In this document: piece by piece, positions 1 through 9,553 of the stretch
Layout of the letters: the number at the start of each line of letters is the position of its first letter
How positions within the stretch are numbered: the stretch's first letter is position 1
Source: Hyphomonadaceae bacterium TMED5
GTDB taxonomy: Bacteria; Pseudomonadota; Alphaproteobacteria; Caulobacterales; Hyphomonadaceae
Assembly: GCA_002173095.1 (NCBI GenBank)
Contig: NHBK01000012.1
Location: forward strand, 20,487-84,486
Length of the DNA: 64,000 bases
Direction of reading: 5' to 3'
Program-made: the position numbers and the translations under genes
The notes under the pieces: generated by a model
What the model saw: only the letters and a program-made list of their open reading frames with translations
Databases searched by the model: none
Told to the model about the DNA's origin: nothing

Positions 1-2188
1 CTTCCAGATACCGGCGCGCCGGACCGTTTGTCAGGTAAAATATCGTCCGCTCTGCCAGAATACTGACAAAACTGCCGTCCGGGCTCAGTTTTTCCACCAC
101 AGTATCGGGTATCTCGGCAAACCAGCCAATGTCAGAGACCAGGCACGCTCTGCCGCATGCAAGAGCCCGCATCAATACGCCGGATGTCTCTCCCCGCGTG
201 ACGGAACGGAAGTTCCAGATCAGATCTGCTGACGCCAGATGTTGATCCAGTTCTTTATCTTCCACAAAGCCTGTCAGTGTCACCCGCTTGGCGAATTCCA
301 TTTCAGCCAGCGCGTTTTCAAACTGGCGGACAAAGGCTTCATCATCCGTATTCATCTGGCCGACAATCACAAGCTCTGCATCAAGCCCGGCATGACTGAC
401 CGCTTCAAAGCCATCCAGGCACCGCAGAATATCCTTATCGGCCGTAACATTGCCAAGCACCGCAATCCGAAAGGCTGACCGCTTTTTCTTACCGGGCCTG
501 ACCTTGCTCGAATGACGTGGATGAGGCGCAAGCATCAGGTCAGCTTTGCGATCCCCACAAACCTCAAAAAGCTTTTTCGCGCTGGTCACATTGTGCACGA
601 GCAGTTTCGCACCTGCAGGCACGCTCTCTACGAGCCATTGGCGAATGCGCGCAGATTTTTGCATCTCCGTACGCGCAACATCGCGGCCTTCTGCTTCATC
701 GTAAGCGGCGAGCAGTTCATGCAGCTCCAGATCATGAAGCACCAGCAAAAGCGGCGTACCGGCAAAACCTGTCAGATCCACACAATCTGAGTGGAAATGG
801 TGGTTATTGCCAATCTGAACGATCACCCCATCAAGCTGGGATAATTGAGACTGCACATCACTGACCAATGGTTCGCCAGAAGCCGGATGCGCCATAGCGC
901 ATTTCAGCTCAGCCTTTGACTTTAACGGCTCGACCAATGCATTCGCAAAATCAGCAATGCCAGATTTATCCGGTGGGAAGGGCGACACCATAGCAAGGCG
1001 CGGCCTGACACCGGGCTCAGCATCACTCATGATCGCCGCGCTCAGCGTATCCAGATAGGCTGAAACCGTTTTTTCCCAGCTGAACTGAGACGCGATTTTG
1101 ACGTATTTGGAGATATTCGGATTGCGGCCCTTCTGGCGCTGCACAAACTTATCCAATGCGTCGGCAATCGTCCCGCTATCGGATGGGTCGAAATAATTCA
1201 GACCATCACCGCCAATTTCCCGGAAAGGCGGGATATCTGACAGCAAGACAGGCGTGCCGCAGCTGAGCGCCTCCAACACGGGAAGACCGAAGCCCTCACT
1301 TTTAGACGGCATAAGCGTGCAAATGGCGCTCTGGTAGAGCTGGGTCAGCTCTGCGGGCCGCACTGTACCGACAAACCTCACAGACGACTTAAACTCAGAC
1401 GCTTCAATCAGTTCATCAAGACGCTGTTTCAGCGGCGCACTGATATGTCCGGTGATGACAAGCGACAGGTTATCAACCTCGCGCAAAGCCTTGCTCGCCA
1501 GAAAGCCCGAAACAGCTCCATAGACATTTTTGCGCTCATCATCGCCGCCTACCATCAGTACGAATGGCGCCCGGCTTCTGCCCAAAGGCGGCTTATAGCT
1601 TAACGGCCAGAAGGCGTTCGGCCTGCAGGCGATAGGAATTCCGGAAACGTGAGCCTTTGCCTCCGGAACAAGCTCTCTCACCCGGTCTGCGGTAAATTCA
1701 GAGACGCAGAAAACATGCGAGAACGCGCTCATCACGTTTGCGACGCGCACTTCAAAGGCTTGCCGCGCCTCTTCCTGTCCGACCGGAAAATAACTCTCAG
1801 CATGATCCATAGGGATCAGGTCATGCACGATGGCCGCGCTCGCTTTCACCGGCAGATCAAGCGGACAGTCCACATTCATCATGAGAGGGTTCGGATTGAG
1901 ATAGACCTCAACGCCATAAGCCTCAATTTTCTCTGCCAGCAGCGCCGTATAGGCGGCATCGCGTTCGGCTGCACCGCTCACATCGGGCATACGAATGTGC
2001 AATGGAATGATATTGGCCTGCACCCAGCCCGGAAGCTTCTCCAGATCAGCTTCGCGCCTCACCGCCAGAAAAACGAGCGGCCCATCAGGGCGACGGCATA
2101 GCTCTGCCAGCGTGTTCAGGAAAACCTGCCCGATGCCTCTTTCAAACTCCTCAGTTGAAAGCGTCTGACCATCCAGAAGAAGTTTCAC
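1..2188 (-). CDS. Tandem-domain GT4 glycosyltransferase (3' end beyond window)
   Basis: A minus-strand reading frame is open from a GTG at 2188 to the window edge, giving at least 729 residues. It shows two GT-B glycosyltransferase halves: the first (about 1-385) carries the family 4 signature EGFGLPVLEA near residue 298, where the E/F/G/E residues contact the nucleotide-sugar donor; the second starts near residue 394 (MVSPFPPDKSGIADF) and is near complete at the cut. It is cytoplasmic and probably transfers two sugars in surface-polysaccharide synthesis. The GTG overlaps the TGA of the upstream gene in GTGA, indicating translational coupling. Its opening (KLLLDGQTL) resembles that of the tandem glycosyltransferase at 5.4-8.3 kb, so the two are probably paralogues. 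The substrate cannot be read from sequence. Confidence 0.88.
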   Translation of the reverse strand, partial: MKLLLDGQTLSTEEFERGIGQVFLNTLAELCRRPDGPLVFLAVRREADLEKLPGWVQANIIPLHIRMPDVSGAAERDAAYTALLAEKIEAYGVEVYLNPNPLMMNVDCPLDLPVKASAAIVHDLIPMDHAESYFPVGQEEARQAFEVRVANVMSAFSHVFCVSEFTADRVRELVPEAKAHVSGIPIACRPNAFWPLSYKPPLGRSRAPFVLMVGGDDERKNVYGAVSGFLASKALREVDNLSLVITGHISAPLKQRLDELIEASEFKSSVRFVGTVRPAELTQLYQSAICTLMPSKSEGFGLPVLEALSCGTPVLLSDIPPFREIGGDGLNYFDPSDSGTIADALDKFVQRQKGRNPNISKYVKIASQFSWEKTVSAYLDTLSAAIMSDAEPGVRPRLAMVSPFPPDKSGIADFANALVEPLKSKAELKCAMAHPASGEPLVSDVQSQLSQLDGVIVQIGNNHHFHSDCVDLTGFAGTPLLLVLHDLELHELLAAYDEAEGRDVARTEMQKSARIRQWLVESVPAGAKLLVHNVTSAKKLFEVCGDRKADLMLAPHPRHSSKVRPGKKKRSAFRIAVLGNVTADKDILRCLDGFEAVSHAGLDAELVIVGQMNTDDEAFVRQFENALAEMEFAKRVTLTGFVEDKELDQHLASADLIWNFRSVTRGETSGVLMRALACGRACLVSDIGWFAEIPDTVVEKLSPDGSFVSILAERTIFYLTNGPARRYLE

Positions 2189-3378
2189 GGCCCCATCTCT
2201 TCCAGATAGCGGTTGATGATCTTCGCCGGATTATAGGAATCCCTCACCCAGTTTCGGCCAGAACGTCCGAGGCCGTTTCTTACCTCATCATCTGCCAGTG
2301 CCTGCAGCGCTTTGGTGTAATTGTCCTGACTGCTGACCGGAATGCCCGCGCCCGATGACATGGCGAACTCACGCGTGACAGGGCAATCACCGCTTACGAT
2401 AACCGACGTGCCCTGTAGCGCCGCTTCCATCAGCACATAGCCAAAGCTCTCATTGCGCGACAGGTTCGCCAGCCCTTTCGCGCCGCGCATTAGGCTCAGC
2501 TTTTCTTTCTCGCTGGCATAGCCTTCGAACAACACGTCTGGATGTTCAGGGATAAGGGCTTCATTGCCCGCGCCGACAATGCGCAGCTTTAAAGGCGTGC
2601 GCTCTGCCCGGCGTTCAGCATTTGCATATCCGACATGCCATTTGCAAAGCTCTGGCAAAGCCTTACCCGCCTCGAGACGCCCGACATAGAGCACATAAGG
2701 GTCGCGCGCTGGCAGAGCGGCTTGAGGCGCCGTCTCCTTTGGTGCTTCCACGGGAAGGCCAAGCACCGGCCAGTCTTCCAGCTTTCGACCAAGCTCATGT
2801 CCATAAGCCTGCGTGACGAGGTTCTTTTCCAGCTGTGAATAGAAGAAGACCCGACGTGCCGATTTCAGCATTTTCAGCACGGGCGCCCAATAAAATTCCG
2901 GTTCATCGTGAAAGGCCGGAAGCAGGATGACATTCCAGGGCAGCGCGCGGATGATCTGATGACTGAGGCCTTGATAATATGGCCCGGTCATAACGACATC
3001 CACAGCCGGGTCGAAGGTCTCTTTCAGATATTCAATCAAAGCCAGACTGCCGATGGAATGCAGAAAGAAGTCTTCCTGAAGCTTGGGCCCCGGTTCTTTG
3101 CCCTGCCCGATCAGTTCCAGCGCTCGGAAATGCTTTTTCAGCTCTACATCGACGGGGAAACGGCGCACGGTGATGCCATCGCGCTGATATTCGCATGGCG
3201 CAAATTGTTCGGTCTGCCAGTCTGAATAAGGTGATTTGGACGTGGTGGTCAGGACCTCCACTTCAAATCCATACTCATGAAAATAGCGCGCAAGGTCGGA
3301 AAAGGTCCGTTCAGACCCGCCCGCAAATACGTCGAACCATGGGCAGGCCAGGAAGATGCGCGCGCGCCTTTTGATCAT
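2185..3378 (-). CDS. GT4 family glycosyltransferase
   Basis: The 397-residue protein has a single GT-B fold. A glycine-rich N-terminal acceptor loop (GGSERTFSDLARYF, about 20-34) and the donor-site motif ESFGYVLMEA (about 310-319) place it in glycosyltransferase family 4. It should act at the cytoplasmic face of the inner membrane, adding a sugar from a nucleotide donor to a growing lipid-linked glycan. It overlaps the downstream glycosyltransferase by four bases and lies about 65 bases downstream of a sulfotransferase gene, so it belongs to the same minus-strand cluster. No transmembrane segment or signal peptide is visible. Donor and acceptor are unknown. Confidence 0.9.
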   Translation of the reverse strand: MIKRRARIFLACPWFDVFAGGSERTFSDLARYFHEYGFEVEVLTTTSKSPYSDWQTEQFAPCEYQRDGITVRRFPVDVELKKHFRALELIGQGKEPGPKLQEDFFLHSIGSLALIEYLKETFDPAVDVVMTGPYYQGLSHQIIRALPWNVILLPAFHDEPEFYWAPVLKMLKSARRVFFYSQLEKNLVTQAYGHELGRKLEDWPVLGLPVEAPKETAPQAALPARDPYVLYVGRLEAGKALPELCKWHVGYANAERRAERTPLKLRIVGAGNEALIPEHPDVLFEGYASEKEKLSLMRGAKGLANLSRNESFGYVLMEAALQGTSVIVSGDCPVTREFAMSSGAGIPVSSQDNYTKALQALADDEVRNGLGRSGRNWVRDSYNPAKIINRYLEEMGP

Positions 3379-3443
3379 CCTGATACTTCTGTGTTTTGCA
3401 GAACCTGCCCGACCGGACGCATGACCGTCAGAACGAGAAGCTT

Positions 3444-4175
3444 CTAGCTTTCATTCAGGCGAATGTTCTTGAGATTGTCGTAAGACGGCTCAAGCGCATT
3501 CTCGTAAATGCCTTTGATATAATAATAGAGAACCAGATCTTCCTTGTTCAGGTCGATAATCATCTCCAGCAATTCGCGATCAAGATATTCCGGCTTTGCA
3601 TAGCTGCCTTTGGACGCGGTGTTTCGCTTTTCCATTTCCGGCGCTTTCGGCAGGCCGAGCAGGCTGGAGGCTTCCGGCATAAGCAAATGCCCGAACTCCA
3701 TCGTATTCACCTTGATATTGTTCTTCTTAATGGAGCGCAGTGCCGCTTTCGAGGTCCGCTGACGGTTCTCAGAGAGATAATTGCACTGAAGATTGTTGAT
3801 CTGGCTACGAAAGCGCGTGGAGACCTCAATCGCCCTTTTGATCGAAATCTCTGACAGCTCTTCATACAGGGCATGGCCCGGACGGCTACAGATAAAGTTG
3901 TGCAGCGAAATCGCACGGCTCACAGGCTCACGCAGTGTCGCAAAATACTGGTATCCATCCTTATAGGTCTGGCTGGCCAGACCATAGGGAATGTGTCCGC
4001 CAACAACCGTATGGGCGAGGTTTTCCGGCGTATCCGCGCGGAACTTGTCCATGGAGACGTTGTTCTCGCCAAGCCAGAGCACTTTTTCCCGGCCGATCTG
4101 ATCCTGAACCGTCTTGCGGAAAGACGTGCCCGCGGCTTTCGGGATGTGAATGAAGAAAATCTTGTCCAACTGCAA
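3444..4175 (-). CDS. Sulfotransferase family protein (Sulfotransfer_2-like)
   Basis: The 243-residue protein opens with HIPKAAGTSFRKT at residues 10-22, the 5'-phosphosulfate-binding loop of PAPS-dependent sulfotransferases, and has REPVSRAISL from residue 82, which matches the 3'-phosphate-binding segment with its Arg and Ser. It would transfer sulfate from PAPS to a carbohydrate hydroxyl. The start used is a TTG at 4175; a second TTG two codons later lies at better spacing from the AAGGA sequence and could be the true start. It sits between a glycosyltransferase and a larger sulfotransferase, supporting a role in sulfating the polysaccharide made by this cluster. The acceptor is unknown. 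Confidence 0.85.
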   Translation of the reverse strand: MQLDKIFFIHIPKAAGTSFRKTVQDQIGREKVLWLGENNVSMDKFRADTPENLAHTVVGGHIPYGLASQTYKDGYQYFATLREPVSRAISLHNFICSRPGHALYEELSEISIKRAIEVSTRFRSQINNLQCNYLSENRQRTSKAALRSIKKNNIKVNTMEFGHLLMPEASSLLGLPKAPEMEKRNTASKGSYAKPEYLDRELLEMIIDLNKEDLVLYYYIKGIYENALEPSYDNLKNIRLNES

Positions 4176-4196
4176 ATCCTTGCGTGATTGGTCTGG

Positions 4197-5384
4197 CTAG
4201 ACGTATTGCAGGCCGAGAAGTTTAAAGCTGAGCTGGCGCACATCGTCTGAATCGACATGATCAGCAGGACGGAAGGCCTTGGAGGCTTTGAACTCGAAGG
4301 ACAAATGACCCGCCACTTTGCCGAAATCCTTTTCGGAAATGTTCAGCACCAGCTTGAAGTCACGACCGTCCGGACCATCAACTTTGTGCGTTTCGACCTG
4401 CTCGCCATTCAGAAGAACTGTCAGCTCGTTTTCCATGCCCGGATTAGGCAGGAAGGTCGTGAAATCCATGATCAGATAGCCACGAGATGGGCCTTCAACG
4501 CGAATATCGAGCTTCGCACTGCGCGTTTCATTCATCCAGATACCGCGCGGTTCCAGATTATACCAACCTTTGGTCAGCGAACTGCGATAGGCCTGATTGG
4601 CGATATTGATGTCGATCGGCGTGTGATATGGCACCGTCTTCCAATGGTCGATCAGGGCAATCTGATAAAGCTTCTGATCCCATTCGGTGTGACGTTCGAT
4701 TTCCGCCTCGATCTCTGGCGTCATCGGTTCTTTTTCGACCTTCTCGTGCACTTTGTCTTCGGCAGAGCCAAACTGCGCTGAATTTCGGGCATGCGGAATA
4801 GTGCCATCGAACGGCAGGCCGACAATGTCCATCGCCTGTGTGATGGATTTATCCATGGCTTCGAGGAAACCAACAAAGCGGAACTGGCCAAGGTTTTCAC
4901 GCGCAAGGTCAAGCAGTTCTTTGCGCTGCCCGAAGGTCTCAAACTGCGCATTGATGGTGCGGCCGAGCGATTTGACCATAATGTTGTTGATATTGCCCGG
5001 AATGCCGTCCTCATTATACCGCAGGAACTCAAGCAGAGAGTGGCTCTTTGCCACTTCAGGGCCCTTCAGATTACCGCGCTTGATGACTTCCCAGCGATGG
5101 CTCCGCCAGAAATAATACAGCGACAGCAGGCGGGATTTCGGTTCACGGATAAAAGTGATGTATTCCTTCGGGCCCGGAATATTCAGAGTATTCTGCCAGT
5201 CATAATGACCCGAGAAGAACTTGTACTCGTTGAACTTCTCCGCATCCATTTCATGCAAGCGGTTAAAACGCTCTGGAGACGTGTTCTTCTTTCCAACACC
5301 ATCCACAATCAGATCATGAAGACTGGTACCGCCGGTTTTTGGCAGGTGTAGAAAGACGAGCTTTTTATTGTCAGTTATTGGCAT
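4197..5384 (-). CDS. Sulfotransferase with C-terminal beta-rich domain
   Basis: The 395-residue protein begins with the PAPS 5'-phosphosulfate loop FLHLPKTGGTSLHDL (about 11-25), followed by IREPKSRLLSLYYFW (about 79-93), the 3'-phosphate motif. The sulfotransferase domain ends near residue 260. Residues about 270-395 form a separate segment, rich in predicted beta strands, that starts GWYNLEPRGIW. A similar GWY-E-G-W segment occurs in accessory domains of surface-glycan enzymes, so glycan binding is plausible but not shown. The ATG at 5384 has GGAA upstream. The combination suggests a sulfotransferase that binds its polysaccharide acceptor through the C-terminal part (inference). Confidence 0.85.
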   Translation of the reverse strand: MPITDNKKLVFLHLPKTGGTSLHDLIVDGVGKKNTSPERFNRLHEMDAEKFNEYKFFSGHYDWQNTLNIPGPKEYITFIREPKSRLLSLYYFWRSHRWEVIKRGNLKGPEVAKSHSLLEFLRYNEDGIPGNINNIMVKSLGRTINAQFETFGQRKELLDLARENLGQFRFVGFLEAMDKSITQAMDIVGLPFDGTIPHARNSAQFGSAEDKVHEKVEKEPMTPEIEAEIERHTEWDQKLYQIALIDHWKTVPYHTPIDINIANQAYRSSLTKGWYNLEPRGIWMNETRSAKLDIRVEGPSRGYLIMDFTTFLPNPGMENELTVLLNGEQVETHKVDGPDGRDFKLVLNISEKDFGKVAGHLSFEFKASKAFRPADHVDSDDVRQLSFKLLGLQYV

Positions 5385-5408
5385 CTGAATTCCTTAAACC
5401 GCTTTATA

Positions 5409-8336
5409 TCAGGCGTTTTCAGCAAGAAGTTTTTCTACATCAAGCGAAATCGTTTCCGCAACGCCCCACCAGTTAACGGCCTCCTGAACCATCTCAATCT
5501 GGATCTGCGCCACGCCCTGCTCTAGCTGGCTGACAGGCACCTGAATCGGAAGGTAGATGGATTCTCCCGGCACGATCACGAATGGAATACGCGTCCGCGG
5601 GTTGTCGTAAACAAGCATATCTCCGCGCGCATTCAGTGCGTGATAGCCCAATCCGACTTTGAATTCGCCGCGCTCATTGCCTTCGCTTGACCATGGCACG
5701 TCGCTGAGATTGGTCAGCTTCACATTGATGCGAATGTCTTCAGACGCCGACTCCCGGAATGGCGGCTCAATCACTTCAATCTTGTGCTTGGTATCAGCCT
5801 TGGAGAGAGGCCCGGTCATCTTGCTTTTGCCAATAGAGCCGCGGTCAATGAAGCCTGCACCCGCTTTCGGCTTGTAATGATAATACCAATCCTGATTGAC
5901 GAGCACATTCTCGATTTGCTCGGCGCTTTGTTTCCAGGTCGGCCAAGGCTTCACTTCGCCTTTGGTGACCTTGGACTTGCTCTTGATGAAGGACTTCACC
6001 GCATCGGCGAGCGCATCAGAATTGCCGACTTCAAAGAAGCTCGCACCGCTTGCGCCTTCAGAGACCTCGCGGAACACGTCGATATCGCTGGCGATGACCG
6101 GCTTACCGTATTGGCCCGCTTCCACGATTGGCAGACCGAAGCCTTCCGCATAGGACGCAGCGACGAGTGAGTCGCACTCAGAATACAGCTCGACCAGCTT
6201 CTCATCTGAGACGTATTCATGCCATTTCAAACGCTTGTCGAACTCTTCATGCTCTTCGATTTCGTCGAGCAGATGGCGGATATTCCAGCCCTCTTTGCCC
6301 ACAATCGTCAGCTTGACGTTCACGCCCTCTTTCCAAAGCTTGGAGAACGCACGGATCGAAACGCTATAGCCTTTACGCGGCTCAAGCGTGCCGACCATCA
6401 GGAAGTGAGGCGTTTGGTCCTTCTTCGTGGAGGCTGCATCCGCATCGACCTGCAGATTGAAGTTTGCGCCATTATGGAAATAGCCCACCTTCATTTCGCG
6501 CGGGAATTCCATACCTTCCAGCGTGCGAATGAGGTCATCAGCCGTCGCCTTGGATACACATACAAACCCTGTCGCATAGCGCAGAGCGCCATCCAGCCAG
6601 CTGGCAAATCCCGGCGGCATACCCGCATCACAGAAAGCAGACGCCTTGAGCGGCACAAGGTCGTGCAGACCGATAGTGATATCTACACCGCGCGCACGAT
6701 AGCCCATCAGACGATGGCGCTGCAGGGATTGCTCAATCCACGAACTGTCGAGGAAGAAGATATGGTCTCCAAGGCCTGGGAAAATCCGGTTTTCATCCGT
6801 CTTACGAGCCGGCAAAACCCGATTGTTTTCTGATACGCCAATTTTGTAGAAACCATCATCCTGCTTACCACAGAAGACCATCTCCCAAGGCATGTCGTCC
6901 GGCCCTTTTGGCAGGTTCATCAGCTCTACAGCGACGTTGCGCACGACACGCTGAATGCCCGTGCCACTGTCAAACAGTGAGGTCTGAGTTGCATCATAAA
7001 GAAGATGCGGCTGCCCTGCCTTTTGTGGTTCCGTTGATGCAAGAACTTTCGAGATTTCGCCCTTGTCCAGACCAAGTCGTTTCACACGCGTGGAAATCGC
7101 CTTACGCGATTTGGCCACATCTGGCGCGCGCATAGATTTCTTGCTGGCCGCAAGGTGAAGTTCTGCAGACGCGATCTCCGCGCTCTTTTCCCAGGAGAAG
7201 AGTTTTGCACGTTCAAGACCGCGCTCAGTGAGTTTTGCAGTGTCTGCGCGCCCCTCAACGATTGGACGAATAATCGTCATCAATTCATTCGGGTTTTCCG
7301 GGTCGAACAGGACATCGTCATAGCCGATGACTTCAGGCACCGCGCCCGCATTACCGGCCGCAACAGGTGTGCCACACGCCATAGCTTCCAGAACGGTCAG
7401 GCCGAAGCCTTCCATCAAAGAAGGTTGGATCAGCATCATGGCGTCTTTATAGAACGCAACCAGGTCTGCTTCTGATACATGGCTGACAGAGAACAGATTT
7501 TCCAATGGCAGACCGTGGTTTCGCCATTGGTTCATCATGCTGTCGAGAATATGTTCGCTATGTTCCCCGACCATGATCAACTTCACAGCACGGCGTTGTT
7601 TAGACGGCAGACGCTTTACCGCATCAAAGATAAGCGGAACGTTCTTCCGCCAGTCTACACCGCCAACATAGAGAAGATAATCGCCATAGCGGGCCTTCAT
7701 TTTACCCGCTTCAACCGTATCGATCAGCGAGGTAAATTCTGCGCCCAGACCAGCTGAAATACTCTTCACCTCAATGCCCGGATACAGCTCCGACAGCTCA
7801 TCAGCTGAGAACTGAGAGTTGGCGAGATTGCGATCGAAATCCTGATAGTATTTCAGGCGGTTATAATAATACTCATGTACCCGCTTATCCTTCAGGTATT
7901 GCTCGGGATAGCGGTTCGGAATGGCGTCATGAAAAATAGACACCATTGGGATATCACATCCAAACCCAGGCAGAATCGGGCAGGAGGAATCAAAACTGCC
8001 CTCAAACGGGCTGCCGTTCAGGATTACATCTGGCGCAAGGCAGTTCACATGGTGTGCAAGAGAATACTGCGCCAGTTGACGCTTCTCATCAAAACCGGTG
8101 TGAGCTTCTCCCTCGTTCACAGGGTTTGTCCAAATGAAGACATTCTCCGCAGGAATGTACGGCGCGACACGTTCCTTAGCATCAAGGGCTTGGCGCATCA
8201 TCGATGACGAGAAAGATATCAAAAGCTCGATATCATCCTTCGCAGCCAGCGCGCGCAGCAATTCTTCTACATAGCGGCCAATACCCCTGAAGCGACTAGC
8301 CGTCTGCAGGCACTGACCATCAACCCATACTCTCAT
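5409..8336 (-). CDS. Tandem GT4 glycosyltransferase with C-terminal beta-sandwich domain
   Basis: The 975-residue protein carries two complete GT-B domains. The first (about 1-400) opens MRVWVDGQCLQ and has EGFGLTVLEAMACG near 309; the second (about 435-815) has EGFGLPIVEAG near 730. A third domain (about 845-965) contains NLSDVPW, PGES and MVQEAVNWWG, a beta-sandwich type that recurs at the ends of surface-glycan enzymes. The frame is open five codons further to a TTG at 8351, but ATG 8336 has GGGGA at good spacing and is preferred. It is probably a bifunctional enzyme adding two successive sugars. It lies 22 bases downstream of the coiled-coil gene, in the same transcription unit. Confidence 0.9.
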   Translation of the reverse strand: MRVWVDGQCLQTASRFRGIGRYVEELLRALAAKDDIELLISFSSSMMRQALDAKERVAPYIPAENVFIWTNPVNEGEAHTGFDEKRQLAQYSLAHHVNCLAPDVILNGSPFEGSFDSSCPILPGFGCDIPMVSIFHDAIPNRYPEQYLKDKRVHEYYYNRLKYYQDFDRNLANSQFSADELSELYPGIEVKSISAGLGAEFTSLIDTVEAGKMKARYGDYLLYVGGVDWRKNVPLIFDAVKRLPSKQRRAVKLIMVGEHSEHILDSMMNQWRNHGLPLENLFSVSHVSEADLVAFYKDAMMLIQPSLMEGFGLTVLEAMACGTPVAAGNAGAVPEVIGYDDVLFDPENPNELMTIIRPIVEGRADTAKLTERGLERAKLFSWEKSAEIASAELHLAASKKSMRAPDVAKSRKAISTRVKRLGLDKGEISKVLASTEPQKAGQPHLLYDATQTSLFDSGTGIQRVVRNVAVELMNLPKGPDDMPWEMVFCGKQDDGFYKIGVSENNRVLPARKTDENRIFPGLGDHIFFLDSSWIEQSLQRHRLMGYRARGVDITIGLHDLVPLKASAFCDAGMPPGFASWLDGALRYATGFVCVSKATADDLIRTLEGMEFPREMKVGYFHNGANFNLQVDADAASTKKDQTPHFLMVGTLEPRKGYSVSIRAFSKLWKEGVNVKLTIVGKEGWNIRHLLDEIEEHEEFDKRLKWHEYVSDEKLVELYSECDSLVAASYAEGFGLPIVEAGQYGKPVIASDIDVFREVSEGASGASFFEVGNSDALADAVKSFIKSKSKVTKGEVKPWPTWKQSAEQIENVLVNQDWYYHYKPKAGAGFIDRGSIGKSKMTGPLSKADTKHKIEVIEPPFRESASEDIRINVKLTNLSDVPWSSEGNERGEFKVGLGYHALNARGDMLVYDNPRTRIPFVIVPGESIYLPIQVPVSQLEQGVAQIQIEMVQEAVNWWGVAETISLDVEKLLAENA

Positions 8337-8358
8337 TTCAGACGTCCCCAATCAGCGA

Positions 8359-9237
8359 TCACACACCCAGAAGGGCATCCCATTCGGACTTCGCGTTCGG
8401 ATTCACATCCACGCTCATCGTATCGAACAGTTTGCCTTCAATCGCTGTTTCACTCTCTACACCCTCACCACGATGCAGAACCTTGTTCATTGCCCAGCGG
8501 ACCGGAGCCGTCAGGCGCCATGACGTGGAGCTCTGGATCGAGGCCACTCGGCCAATTTGCTTGTCGACTTCACGTTCAAGCTCACCAATTCGGTGAATGA
8601 ACGCATGAAGCTCGCGTCGATGTTCATCAGCCGCAATCCTCACCTGATCCACCGCAGCTTCGGAAATCTCTTCCTGACGCTTCAGACGCGCTTCCGCATC
8701 GGCCAGACGGGCCTCGGTATCTGCAAGGCGCGCTTCAGCATTCTGGCGTTCGGCGCGAACCAGCTGGAATGATTTGCGGCTGGCGTCGAGCTTGGTCTCA
8801 GATTCCATCAAAGACTGACGAAGCCCCAGCACCTCTTGCATGGATGCGCCCGTCATATCTGCGCTCGCAGCTATCGGCGCAGATCCTAGCGGCGCGATAA
8901 GAACAAGAATCTGGTCAAAAAGATCGTAGAATGCACGTTCCAGCTCAGCCGGAATTGTCATTGGAACGGTTGATTTGGAGGCCGCCTTTGCCGTCGTCTT
9001 CGCCGTAGACTTTGCAGTCGTTTTGGAAGCGCCGGGAAGATCGGTCCGGTTCTGCGCCAGATATGTCAGCTCACCAAAAGCCTGATTCAGCGCAAAGAAC
9101 TTCATTTTCAGATAAGTCGTCGACCGCTTGTCCGGCGCGTCGGAAATCCGATCAAGTTCGGAATAAAGGTCCGCAATCTGGGATTCGAGTGTCTGTCTGC
9201 GCTCGACAAAGTAATCTATGAGTCCCGAACTACTCAT
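8359..9237 (-). CDS. Coiled-coil protein of polysaccharide cluster
   Basis: This 292-residue protein has no recognised enzymatic domain. Residues about 70-95 are rich in Lys, Ala and Thr (repeats of STAKTTAK type). Residues about 140-235 form a long coiled coil with near-repeats of ARLADTEARLADAEARL, followed by SSTSWRLTAPVRWA. That last segment resembles the TSWR-T-P-R motif that often follows coiled coils in bacterial glycosyltransferase-associated proteins and may mark a membrane-proximal or partner-binding site. The ATG at 9237 follows GGGGGA. As the first gene of the minus-strand cluster it could organise the glycosyltransferases (inference). Confidence 0.75.
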   Translation of the reverse strand: MSSSGLIDYFVERRQTLESQIADLYSELDRISDAPDKRSTTYLKMKFFALNQAFGELTYLAQNRTDLPGASKTTAKSTAKTTAKAASKSTVPMTIPAELERAFYDLFDQILVLIAPLGSAPIAASADMTGASMQEVLGLRQSLMESETKLDASRKSFQLVRAERQNAEARLADTEARLADAEARLKRQEEISEAAVDQVRIAADEHRRELHAFIHRIGELEREVDKQIGRVASIQSSTSWRLTAPVRWAMNKVLHRGEGVESETAIEGKLFDTMSVDVNPNAKSEWDALLGV

Positions 9238-9553
9238 TCACATCCCCCAAAACTCAACACAGTAGCGTCCGCCGCTTTCGCGCACCGGCCGCCCTTTCGA
9301 ATGAAGCATACATAAGAGTATGCCTCCACCCTGATCATCCCACTTTCTGACGAAACACCGTTCAGAATCCAACCAAATAAGAATCGATTTGAATTCTGCT
9401 GACTACTTCGCAGATCGCAAGTCCCCGCCCCTGATAACTTGCGATCTGGTGCGGCGCAACATCCAGAAGGACGTCATCCACACCCTGAAAAAGAAAACAT
9501 TTGAGATGCCGTTATGGGCAGTTCGCCCAAATTAACGGCATCCAATTTCCATC
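9238..9553. other. Intergenic region upstream of polysaccharide cluster
   Basis: No reading frame worth calling is visible in these 316 bases. The right end holds the peroxiredoxin terminator hairpin. The remainder should contain the promoter for the minus-strand polysaccharide cluster that begins at 9237; no clear sigma-70 boxes could be assigned by eye. Confidence 0.5.
9484..9542 (-). terminator. Rho-independent terminator of peroxiredoxin gene
   Basis: Arms GATGCCGTTA (9505-9514) and TAACGGCATC (9533-9542) are perfect complements, and an inner stem TGGGC/GCCCA (9515-9519/9525-9529) extends the hairpin. Read on the minus strand, the stem is followed by a T-rich run (TTTTCTTTTTC). It lies directly after the stop codon of the peroxiredoxin gene. 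Confidence 0.85.
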
